A stretch of DNA of 64,000 nt from an uncultured Mediterranea sp. Lineage in GTDB: Bacteria; Bacteroidota; Bacteroidia; Bacteroidales; Bacteroidaceae. The translations under genes were made by a program, and so were the position numbers. The DNA is taken from contig CAMACX010000012.1 in the NCBI GenBank assembly GCA_945831575.1, forward strand, positions 1 through 64,000, read 5' to 3'. The number at the start of each line of letters is the position of its first letter. Positions within the stretch are counted from its first letter, which is position 1. Below the pieces are notes generated by a model that made no database searches, had not been told where the DNA came from, and was given only the letters and a program-made list of their open reading frames with translations. This document shows, one piece after another, positions 1 to 7,962 of the stretch.

Positions 1-2102
1 TTGCGGCGCGAACGGGTGTCGAGGGCGATGGTGCTGTAGATGCCCATGGCGCAGATGAGGATGCTGATGGCACACAGGATCCATACGGCGATGCAGCCAC
101 TCTCCAACATCAGCACCTCGGTGTGGGCCTCGTGGAAATTCCGTAGCATACTCTGCATACGGTCGGGCTCCAGCTGGTCGAGGAGAGCCGTGACCTCACG
201 CAGGAGTGACTGATACTGACCGGCCTTGGGAATGAGCAGGAACTCACCAGGGATGTAAATCTGTGGATGGATCAGCAGGGAGGCCCGCGCATGTTGGTAA
301 GGCACGGGAGGTATCGTACCCAGGATGGGCAGCGTATGCAGCGTAGAGTTCCACTTTAGGGTAAGTGTATTGTTGGCAGCCAGATCGAAGGAACGCAGTT
401 GGCGATAGAGGCTGTCGTTGAGCAGTATCCCCTCTACGGGACCGGAGGGCTTCTTAAACCACTGCACGGACAGGTGATAGTAGGCCAACAGCGTAGTGTC
501 CGTCACACAGAAGAAGTGCTGATAGGGACCAAAGAACGCCTTTTTGGCCTCAGGAGTCTCCTCAATGTCCCATACGTTGAGGTAGGTCGCATCGTGATTC
601 ACTATTCTCTCTAGACTCGGCAGATGGGAAATCTCCTCCATCAGGTGTTGGGTATCCTTGGAATCCTCGGCCCGCAGCAGCAGGCTATTCCGGTAGGTAT
701 CCAGTTTGCCGGAGAGATGGATGGACTCCATCATCTTCACCTCCCAGCGGGCCACGCAGAAGGTGCCGCATACGAAGACCGTGGCGATGATGATCTGCAG
801 GCCCAGCATGACGTTGCGGAAGAGGTGGGTACGACTCCGGCGCATCGTGGCAGCCAATCCCTGCGTGGCCTTGCAGATCTTGCGGAGCACCAAGCAGATG
901 ATTAAGGAGCAGAGCACGAGCACTCCTCCACCGATACAGAGGCTGTAGGGTATCAGGTGCTGGACGGAGAATTCTCCAGCTTCTACAAGCTGGGGAAGGC
1001 GTTCGTAGATGAAGCGTTCCACCCAGTCGCCCATCAGCATGGCCATCATCACCGCTACGGCTACCACCAGGGCCACCTCGGTGAAGAGCAGGGTAAAGAG
1101 CTGCCTCTGCTTGGCACCATGGGTGATACGCAGTGAGAGTTCGCGCCGGCGCATCCAGAAGAGCTGTACCTCCATGCGCAGGAAGCCGATGAGGGCAGCC
1201 AGCAGGATGAGCGCTCCGACGAGATAGGCCAGTGAATTGATGAGCACAATCTGCGTGAGATGCAAACTTTCCTCTATCCTCTTCACGTTGGCCTCCAGCC
1301 CGAACGGTTTCAACCGTTCGTCCATCTCCTGCTTGAGTTGCTGCGGGGTGAAGCCCTCCTTGAGCACCACATCGACGCTGATGGCATAGGTGATCCGCCC
1401 CTCACTCTGGGCACCACACAGGTCCCCCTCTATATCACCAAGACAGTAGTAGATGGCCCGGTTATTGAGTGGACTCTCATAGGTGGAAAGGTCCTCATAG
1501 ACATCGACGATGGTGAGCGGTAAGGGGTGCGGGGTAGCGGTCTCACGCCATACAGCGCCCACGGGATTGGCCTCACCAAACACCACCGAGGCCATGTGCC
1601 GGCTGATGACGGCCTCACCCGGTTCCAGCCGTTTGATCAGCTGTCCCGTCAGGGCCGAACGGAATCCGATGAGTCTCATGTAGTCGGGGTCCATGAGGGT
1701 GTAGAAGAATTGATACCTGCGCGTGGTGGAGTCGCACAGGTGCCACTCCATCATGTCGCCGTATATCGTCCCATTGGGCATGGCCAGTTGCTCGGCACAC
1801 GCCAATCCGCCGTCGCGCTTGAGGGCACGCATCATCTCGGGGGTGATGTCCACATTTCGCTGCGCATTGCGCCCGGAGGCATCGGTGGCCAGAGAGTCCG
1901 CATCGAGCTTGGAGAAGCTGACTTCGTAGGTTCGGTCATAATAGGGCTGACTGTAGATGAGGGGAAATTTTACTCTCGACAGGGCCGCATGGGTAAAGGC
2001 CAGGGTGACGATACCGATGGCGATGCTCAGCACCGAGATGACGGTCTGAAGCTTGTACTTGAAGAGGTTGCGCAGGGCAACCTTGAGGTTGTGGTAAATC
2101 AT
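1..2102 (-). CDS. MacB/FtsX-type ABC transporter permease (3' end outside window)
   Basis: The minus strand is open from an ATG at 2102-2100 to the left edge (about 700 codons), so the gene is C-terminally truncated by the window. It starts MIYHNLKVALRNLFKYK, the typical entry of MacB/FtsX-family permeases, followed by a membrane segment at about residues 17-40 (TVISVLSIAIGIVTLAF), a large extracytoplasmic MacB_PCD-like region, a central cluster of membrane segments (IVLINSLAYLVGALILL; YSLCIGGGVLVLCSLII), then a repeat of the whole arrangement starting FRNVMLGLQIIIATVFV. The last visible segment is CIAVWILCAISILICAMGIY. This two-half architecture is known from Bacteroidetes export permeases that work with an ATPase and periplasmic adaptor; the substrate cannot be inferred. 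It is transcribed away from the regulator at 2374. Confidence 0.85.
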   Translation of the reverse strand, partial: MIYHNLKVALRNLFKYKLQTVISVLSIAIGIVTLAFTHAALSRVKFPLIYSQPYYDRTYEVSFSKLDADSLATDASGRNAQRNVDITPEMMRALKRDGGLACAEQLAMPNGTIYGDMMEWHLCDSTTRRYQFFYTLMDPDYMRLIGFRSALTGQLIKRLEPGEAVISRHMASVVFGEANPVGAVWRETATPHPLPLTIVDVYEDLSTYESPLNNRAIYYCLGDIEGDLCGAQSEGRITYAISVDVVLKEGFTPQQLKQEMDERLKPFGLEANVKRIEESLHLTQIVLINSLAYLVGALILLAALIGFLRMEVQLFWMRRRELSLRITHGAKQRQLFTLLFTEVALVVAVAVMMAMLMGDWVERFIYERLPQLVEAGEFSVQHLIPYSLCIGGGVLVLCSLIICLVLRKICKATQGLAATMRRSRTHLFRNVMLGLQIIIATVFVCGTFCVARWEVKMMESIHLSGKLDTYRNSLLLRAEDSKDTQHLMEEISHLPSLERIVNHDATYLNVWDIEETPEAKKAFFGPYQHFFCVTDTTLLAYYHLSVQWFKKPSGPVEGILLNDSLYRQLRSFDLAANNTLTLKWNSTLHTLPILGTIPPVPYQHARASLLIHPQIYIPGEFLLIPKAGQYQSLLREVTALLDQLEPDRMQSMLRNFHEAHTEVLMLESGCIAVWILCAISILICAMGIYSTIALDTRSRR

Positions 2103-2153
2103 GTTTATATCACTATGGGATGATTAGACATCAATGCTTTTTCTTTCTCGCTA

Positions 2154-2161
2154 CAAAGATA
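2154..2161 (-). promoter_or_regulatory. -7 box TATCTTTG for the permease gene
   Basis: Read on the minus strand this is TATCTTTG, an exact match to the Bacteroidetes -7 consensus TAnnTTTG, about 52 bp upstream of the permease ATG. No clear TTTG element is seen 19-20 bp further upstream. Confidence 0.5.
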
Positions 2162-2210
2162 AGAGGAAAAGGTGACATGACCGCACGTTAGACCTGCTCA
2201 GAGGGCAGAT

Positions 2211-2250
2211 TGTATGATAATCATACACTTTTCTGTATGATAATCATACA
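2211..2250. promoter_or_regulatory. Two tandem perfect 17-bp palindromes (probable operator pair)
   Basis: TGTATGATAATCATACA occurs twice, at 2211-2227 and 2234-2250, with a 6-bp spacer. Each is an exact palindrome (8-bp arms around a central A). The pair sits in the divergent gap, about 110-150 bp upstream of the permease start and about 125 bp upstream of the regulator start at 2374. The geometry fits a dimeric regulator bound cooperatively on one DNA face (23 bp centre to centre) or an upstream activation site. Which gene it serves is not shown by the sequence. Confidence 0.65.
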
Positions 2251-2373
2251 CTGAGAGGATAAAAAATACGTTTTCTTCGACTCTGGCGTTGGGAATATGG
2301 TTTTTTTTTGCTTCTTTTGCAGAGTAATATCACATCAACCTTATTAAATATAAAGAGAAGACTGACCACTAGG

Positions 2374-4980
2374 ATGAGATTACGAAGCATAATCATAGTA
2401 CTGCTGCTGACGATGGGACCGATGCTTGTGGCCGCTCAGGCCGCTGTAAACAACCGGCTGATGCTGAGGCGAATGCCTGCCGACAAGGGATGGCCCACGG
2501 GACAGGTCAACAGCCTGCTGCGCGATGAGCGGGGGTGCCTCTGGATGGGGACACCCGAGGGACTGGTATGCTTTGACGGCACTCAGTGTCACACTTTTTG
2601 TCTGGAGGGGCGGCGTTCGGAGGGGCAGGACAACTCGATACATGGGCTGATGATAGACCGAATGGGCAGGCTCTGGATGAGGGCGGGACGCCGATACCTC
2701 TACTTCGACCGGGAGCGAGGGGACTTTGCATACGATGTGGAGCGGATATGGGGCGCCTGTGGATGGACGGGCAGGGGGCCGGACGTGATGACGGTGGATG
2801 ACGGGGGTCGGCTCTGGGCGATGATTGACGGCAAGGGACTGTTTGCCCTGGATGACGGGGGTGGGATGCCGGTGCATTGGCCGCTTCCGGAGGGGCTGAG
2901 GGGGCTGGTGGCTACGGACCTCACGGTGGTGGGGGAGAGGGTATGGGTGGCATTTGGTGACGGTACGGTGGCTTGTCGGGACCTGAGGCGGGGGATGGGC
3001 TGGACGGTGTGCCGGCAGATGGCCCTTGAGCTGGGTGGGGGACTGAGGGATGAGGTGAAGTTGCTGGCGGACCGTGAGGGGGACCTCTGGGCCTACTGTG
3101 TACAGGGGGTGTGGCACTATGACGGCTGGAGGCAGGAGATGAGCTGCGTGGTACGCACGGAGGAGGGAGACTTTGTGCGTGTGATGGCGCAGGATGCGTT
3201 GCATCGTATCTGGGTGGGGCGTGACAGGAGTGGTCTGAGTGTACTGGAGAAGGAAAGTGGGGAGGAGATGCGTCTGGTGCATGACCCTGCTGACCCGCAT
3301 TCGTTGCCAGGCAACGGCATCACGGCGTTGGCCTGCTGTGCGGACAGTGCGGTGCTGATTGGTACGTACCAGAGCGGTGTAGCGCTCTATCATCCTCATC
3401 TCTTCCTCTTCGGGCAGGATGCGGTGGGGGAGGTGAATGCGCTGGCAGAGGATGGGGCAGGCCATTTGCTGCTGGGCCGGGGTGGCGAGGTGGTGATGAT
3501 GGGGGATGATGGCCGGGGGAATGGGAATCCGGGGGCGGATGCGAAGGTGCTGGAGGTGCCGGGGAGTGTGGTCTGCATGCGCTTCACGTGCGACTCTACG
3601 CTCTGGGTGGGGTCTTTCAGGGGTGGGTTGACGGCTTTGCGTGGGGGGCAGCGGCGTACTTTCCGCAGGGTGCAGGGATTGCCGCAGGTGGATGTGTTGC
3701 CAGCGGACGGCCCGGAGCAGGGTTTGGCCTGCGACAATGTCTGGGCACTGGAGGAGGATTCGTGTGGTGCGCTCTGGATTGCCACGTTGGGTGGGGGGTT
3801 ACAGCGTTTTCAGCCCCGGACGGGGCAGTGGACAACCTTCAGCCGCGCAGAGGGTACGTTGGCGGATGACTACCTCTCTTCGTTGGCCCCTTCCCGGCGC
3901 GGGGGATTGTGGATCGGGATGGCTTCCCGGGGGTTTGCTTTCATTGCCTTCGATGACCTGCGCATCACTTGCTACAATGGCACGCTCAGGGGGGACCGGA
4001 GGATGCATAGCCCTTATGTCAACCAGCTCTATGAGGATACGAAGGGTTGGCTCTGGCTGGCCACGCGCAATGGCGTGGAGGTCTATCTGCCTGATGAGGA
4101 CCGGTTGCTGTCTCTCCCTTTGCCCGAGGGGTGTTCGAGCTTTGCGGAGGCGGTGGCTGAGGATAGTGAAGGTGCGCTGTGGATTGCTCTGGGCCATGAA
4201 CTGCTGCGGGTGGTGGTGGACCGGGAGAAGTGCTGCTTCGTGACGCGGCGCTACGGGGAGGAGGAGGGACTCGCGGCGGGTGTGCTCTGCCAACGGGCGC
4301 TCTGTCTGCTGCATGACGGGCGGATGGCGGTAGGTGGTACGGAGGGACTCTACACTTTTGACCCTCGTCTCATGGGGAGCCACTATTCGCTGCAGGTATT
4401 TCCTGAAGAGGGGGGTGGCCGGGGTGGGGTCATCCTCTTGGTGGCGGCTCTGCTGCTGGGTGTGCTGGCCGCGTGGCTGGCCTGGAGGACGGTAAGGAGG
4501 CTACGGAGGGGACGTGCGGCTGCCGGTAGCACGCAGCAAGCGGGGAGGGGACAGCAGTACCTCAGGATTGAGCCGCAGTATGCTGAGTTGCAGGTGGAGT
4601 CGCTTGATGAGCAGCTGGTGGCGCGTGCCACTTGCTACGTGGAGGCCAACATGGCGCGGAGCGAGCTTTCGGTGGAGGAGCTGAGTCAGGAGCTGGCCAT
4701 GAGCCGCGGGCATCTCTACAAGCGGCTGACCCAGCTCACGGGGATGACTCCCGTGGAGTTTATCCGCACCATCCGTTTGCACCGTGCCGCCCAGTTGCTC
4801 AAGCGCAGCGGCATGACCGTGGCCGAGGTGGCCTACGCCGTGGGGTTCAATAATCCGAAATACTTCAGCCGATACTTCAAGGAGGCCTACGGTATGCTGC
4901 CCTCTGCCTATCGCAACAGTGCCAAACTTGCCGCAGGGGACGAAAATATCACATCTGATAACCCATCTGGTGACAATTGA
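2374..4980 (+). CDS. Membrane-spanning sensor: beta-propeller ectodomain, one TM, AraC-type DNA-binding domain (no kinase)
   Basis: 868 residues from the ATG at 2374, chosen because a signal-like segment follows directly (MRLRSIIIVLLLTMGPMLVA); an upstream TTG at 2308 is in frame but unlikely. The ectodomain has many Reg_prop-type blades (motifs such as LWMGTPEGLVCFDG, LWIATLGGGLQRF, LWLATRNGVEVY). A single membrane segment starts near residue 686 (VILLVAALLLGVLAAWLAW), followed by a basic stretch and an AraC HTH pair at about 743-848 (LSQELAMSRGHLYKRL; VAEVAYAVGFNNPKYFSRYF). Hybrid two-component systems have the same ends, but here the Y_Y_Y, histidine-kinase, ATPase and receiver domains are absent, giving a SusR-like one-component membrane regulator. 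It probably controls the GH31/GH2 genes 82 bp downstream. The DNA is unusually rich in GGG runs. Confidence 0.85.
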   Translation: MRLRSIIIVLLLTMGPMLVAAQAAVNNRLMLRRMPADKGWPTGQVNSLLRDERGCLWMGTPEGLVCFDGTQCHTFCLEGRRSEGQDNSIHGLMIDRMGRLWMRAGRRYLYFDRERGDFAYDVERIWGACGWTGRGPDVMTVDDGGRLWAMIDGKGLFALDDGGGMPVHWPLPEGLRGLVATDLTVVGERVWVAFGDGTVACRDLRRGMGWTVCRQMALELGGGLRDEVKLLADREGDLWAYCVQGVWHYDGWRQEMSCVVRTEEGDFVRVMAQDALHRIWVGRDRSGLSVLEKESGEEMRLVHDPADPHSLPGNGITALACCADSAVLIGTYQSGVALYHPHLFLFGQDAVGEVNALAEDGAGHLLLGRGGEVVMMGDDGRGNGNPGADAKVLEVPGSVVCMRFTCDSTLWVGSFRGGLTALRGGQRRTFRRVQGLPQVDVLPADGPEQGLACDNVWALEEDSCGALWIATLGGGLQRFQPRTGQWTTFSRAEGTLADDYLSSLAPSRRGGLWIGMASRGFAFIAFDDLRITCYNGTLRGDRRMHSPYVNQLYEDTKGWLWLATRNGVEVYLPDEDRLLSLPLPEGCSSFAEAVAEDSEGALWIALGHELLRVVVDREKCCFVTRRYGEEEGLAAGVLCQRALCLLHDGRMAVGGTEGLYTFDPRLMGSHYSLQVFPEEGGGRGGVILLVAALLLGVLAAWLAWRTVRRLRRGRAAAGSTQQAGRGQQYLRIEPQYAELQVESLDEQLVARATCYVEANMARSELSVEELSQELAMSRGHLYKRLTQLTGMTPVEFIRTIRLHRAAQLLKRSGMTVAEVAYAVGFNNPKYFSRYFKEAYGMLPSAYRNSAKLAAGDENITSDNPSGDN

Positions 4981-5006
4981 TACCCCCAGATTTGCGATGA
5001 AAAGGG

Positions 5007-5014
5007 TAATTTTG
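5007..5014 (+). promoter_or_regulatory. -7 box TAATTTTG upstream of the GH31 gene
   Basis: Exact TAnnTTTG match 48 bp before the GH31 start codon. No TTTG at the ideal 19-20 bp distance; a TTTG at 4991 is only 12 bp away. An activator (the neighbouring AraC-type regulator) could compensate, which is inference. Confidence 0.5.
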
Positions 5015-5062
5015 CAGCGCAAACCTAAAAAAGGAATCATTTATTAACTCAAAACAACACAA

Positions 5063-7912
5063 ATGAAGAACACTTGTTATTGGCTTTTGGCGCTCTGGAT
5101 GCTGGCTTCGTGCTCCAGTAGTGGCTATCGGAAAACGGAAAACGGAGTGATTGTTTCCCTCAATGCGTCGGACCGGGGCGCCGCCCGGATGGTGCGCGTG
5201 GAGGTGATGGGTGAACAACTGATGCACGTGTCGGCCACGCCGGAGAAGGTGTGGAGTGACGCGCAGAGCCTGGTCGTGGTAGGCCAACCTGATGCCACCC
5301 CCTTCACCGTCGGTGAGGAGGGGGATGAGGTGACACTCGCCACTGCACGGCTCACGGCACGCATCGACCGCACCACGGGGCGTGTACGCTTTTGCCGTCC
5401 TGACGGTACGGAGATCCTGCGCGAAGGGTTTCGCCAATTCGTTCCCATCGAGGTGGAGGGCAAGCAAGGCTATCAGGTGAGCCAGCGTTTTGCCTCGGTT
5501 GGCGATGAGGAGGCGCTCTACGGACTGGGTCAGCACCAGGCCGATGAGTTCAACTACAAGGGCAAGAACGAGGAGCTTTTCCAATACAATACCAAGGTGT
5601 CGGTGCCTTTCATCGTGAGCAACAAGGGCTACGGCGTGCTCTGGGATAGCTATTCGCTCGTGCGATTTGGCAATCCCAGGGAGTACAGTCAGCTGGGCGA
5701 GCTCTTTACCCTCTACGACAAGGAGGGCAAGGAGGGGGCGCTGACGGGCACCTATTGCCCTGCGGACAAGGGGCTGCAGACGCTGGTACGCCGCGAACCG
5801 CAGATCTATTTTGAGCACCTCGACCGCGAGGCTCGTCTCAATAAGGTGGTCAACCTGCCCGACGGATTCCCTTTCATGGGGGCTACGGTGACCTACGAGG
5901 GTGACATCGAGCCGCGTGAGACGGGTGAATATCGATTTATTCTCTACTATGCTGGCTATACGAAGGTCTATATCGACGGCCATCTCGTGGTGCCCGAACG
6001 GTGGCGCACGGCCTGGAATCCCAACAGCTATAAGTTTACCGTCGCTCTGGAGCAGGGTAAGCGGGTACCGCTGCGCATCGAGTGGGTGCCCGACGGCTAT
6101 GTCTCCTACTGCGGACTGCGTGCCCTCAGCCCTGTGGCCGAGGAGGTGCAGCAGCAGATGGCTTGGTGGAGCGAGATGCAGCAGCAGGAGGAGTATTACT
6201 TCGTGGCCGGCGAGAACATGGATGAGGTGATCAGCGGCTACCGCACCCTCACGGGCAAGGCACAGGTGATGCCCAAATGGGCCATGGGCTACTGGCAAAG
6301 CCGCGAACGCTACAAAACGCAGGAGGAGATCGTGAGCACCATGCAGGAGTTCCGTCGGCACCATTTTCCCATTGACAACATCGTGCAGGACTGGAGCTAC
6401 TGGCCGGAGGATGCCTGGGGCAGCCACGACTTTGATGCTGCACGTTTTCCCGACCCCAAGCGGATGGTGGATGACATCCACGCCCTCCACGGCCGGGTGA
6501 TGATCTCCGTCTGGCCCAAATTTTATACCTCGACGGAGCACTACAAGCAGTTTGACGCCCAGGGCTGGATGTACCAGCAGGCCGTCGAGGACAGCATCAA
6601 GGACTGGATAGGACCGGGCTATGTAGGCTCATTCTATGACGCGTATGCCGAAGGGGCCCGCCGCCTCTTCTGGCAACAGATGCAGCAGAAGCTCTATCCC
6701 CTGGGATTTGATGCCTGGTGGATGGATGCCAGCGAACCCAACGTGCGCGACTGCACCGACTTGCAGTACCGCAAGGATCTCTGCGGCCCCACGGCGCTGG
6801 GCCCCTCTGCCGAATACTTCAATGCCTATGCGCTGATGAATGCGGAGGCCATCTACGACGGTCAGCGCAGTGCCGACCCCGACAAGCGCGTCTTCCTGCT
6901 GACCCGTTCGGGATTTGCAGGCCTGCAGCGCTACTCCACAGCCACCTGGAGCGGTGACATCGCCACGCGCTGGGAGGACATGAAGGCGCAGATCAGCGCC
7001 GGGCTCAACTTTGCCGTGAGCGGCATCCCTTACTGGACGATGGACATCGGCGGATTCTGCGTGGAGAGCCGCTACATGGAGGCACAGGCCCTCTATGACA
7101 GGACGGGCCGCGAGAACGAGGACTTGAAGGAGTGGCGCGAGCTGAATGCACGATGGTTCCAGTTTGGTGCATTCTGTCCCCTCTACCGTGCCCATGGCCA
7201 GTGGCCGTTGCGTGAGCCTTGGGAGATTGCCCCCGAGAGCCACCCTGCCTACAAGAGCATCCTCTACTATACGCAGCTGCGTTACCGCCTCATGCCCTAC
7301 ATCTATTCGCTGGCCGGCATGACCCACTTCAACGACTACACCATCATGCGTCCCTTGGTGATGGACTTCACGGCCGATGCACAGGTCAATGACATCGGCG
7401 ACCAGTTCCTCTTCGGCCCCGCGTTGATGGCCGCTCCTGTCTATCGCTACGGTGACCGCACCCGCACGATGTATTTCCCCAAGGGAGCCACGTGGTACGA
7501 CTTCTACACGGGTCAGCCCACGGAGGGCGGCGAGCAGCTCACGGTGGCCGCTCCCTACGAGCGGATGCCCCTCTACGTGCGTAGCGGCAGCATCCTCCCC
7601 CTGGGCCCCGACATGGAGTGGAGTGACGAGAAGCAGCCCGAGGTCATCACCCTGATGGTCTATGCCGGTGCCGATGGAGCATTTACTCTCTACGAGGATG
7701 AAGGCACCAACTACAACTATGAGAAGGGGGCCTACACGATGATACCCATCCGCTACGACGATGCCAAGGGCACGGTAGAGATTGGTCAGCGTCAGGGCAA
7801 ATACCCCGGAATGCTACAGGAGCGCATCTTCCAGGTGGTCCGTATCACCCCCGAAGGCCGCCAGGCCGCCCAGGTGATGTACAATGGCCAATCCACAAGC
7901 GTCAGCCTGTAA
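5063..7912 (+). CDS. GH31 glycosidase lipoprotein with PA14 insert (alpha-xylosidase-like)
   Basis: 949 residues. Signal peptide with lipobox LASC ending at Cys17, so a lipid-anchored envelope protein. After a GH31 N-terminal beta-sandwich, a PA14-like insert lies at about residues 245-360 (YRFILYYAGYTKVYIDGHLV), then the GH31 barrel. The nucleophile is D555 in WWMDASEP and the acid/base is D632 in WSGDIATRW; the downstream GIPYWTMDIGGF is also typical. Length, lipoprotein anchor and PA14 insert match the known Bacteroides ovatus xyloglucan alpha-xylosidase type (BoGH31A), which removes xylose side chains from xyloglucan oligosaccharides. Substrate here is inferred from that resemblance; alpha-glucosidase activity is an alternative. 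A GH2 gene follows closely. Confidence 0.88.
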   Translation: MKNTCYWLLALWMLASCSSSGYRKTENGVIVSLNASDRGAARMVRVEVMGEQLMHVSATPEKVWSDAQSLVVVGQPDATPFTVGEEGDEVTLATARLTARIDRTTGRVRFCRPDGTEILREGFRQFVPIEVEGKQGYQVSQRFASVGDEEALYGLGQHQADEFNYKGKNEELFQYNTKVSVPFIVSNKGYGVLWDSYSLVRFGNPREYSQLGELFTLYDKEGKEGALTGTYCPADKGLQTLVRREPQIYFEHLDREARLNKVVNLPDGFPFMGATVTYEGDIEPRETGEYRFILYYAGYTKVYIDGHLVVPERWRTAWNPNSYKFTVALEQGKRVPLRIEWVPDGYVSYCGLRALSPVAEEVQQQMAWWSEMQQQEEYYFVAGENMDEVISGYRTLTGKAQVMPKWAMGYWQSRERYKTQEEIVSTMQEFRRHHFPIDNIVQDWSYWPEDAWGSHDFDAARFPDPKRMVDDIHALHGRVMISVWPKFYTSTEHYKQFDAQGWMYQQAVEDSIKDWIGPGYVGSFYDAYAEGARRLFWQQMQQKLYPLGFDAWWMDASEPNVRDCTDLQYRKDLCGPTALGPSAEYFNAYALMNAEAIYDGQRSADPDKRVFLLTRSGFAGLQRYSTATWSGDIATRWEDMKAQISAGLNFAVSGIPYWTMDIGGFCVESRYMEAQALYDRTGRENEDLKEWRELNARWFQFGAFCPLYRAHGQWPLREPWEIAPESHPAYKSILYYTQLRYRLMPYIYSLAGMTHFNDYTIMRPLVMDFTADAQVNDIGDQFLFGPALMAAPVYRYGDRTRTMYFPKGATWYDFYTGQPTEGGEQLTVAAPYERMPLYVRSGSILPLGPDMEWSDEKQPEVITLMVYAGADGAFTLYEDEGTNYNYEKGAYTMIPIRYDDAKGTVEIGQRQGKYPGMLQERIFQVVRITPEGRQAAQVMYNGQSTSVSL

Positions 7913-7962
7913 GATGCCACGGCACATAGATGACACGCAACATGATAACCGCAACAAAGAAA

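Noticed and set aside
2291-2319. Possible sigma-54 promoter near the regulator gene
   Set aside because: The GG and GC elements are nine bases apart instead of ten and the rest of the consensus is absent.
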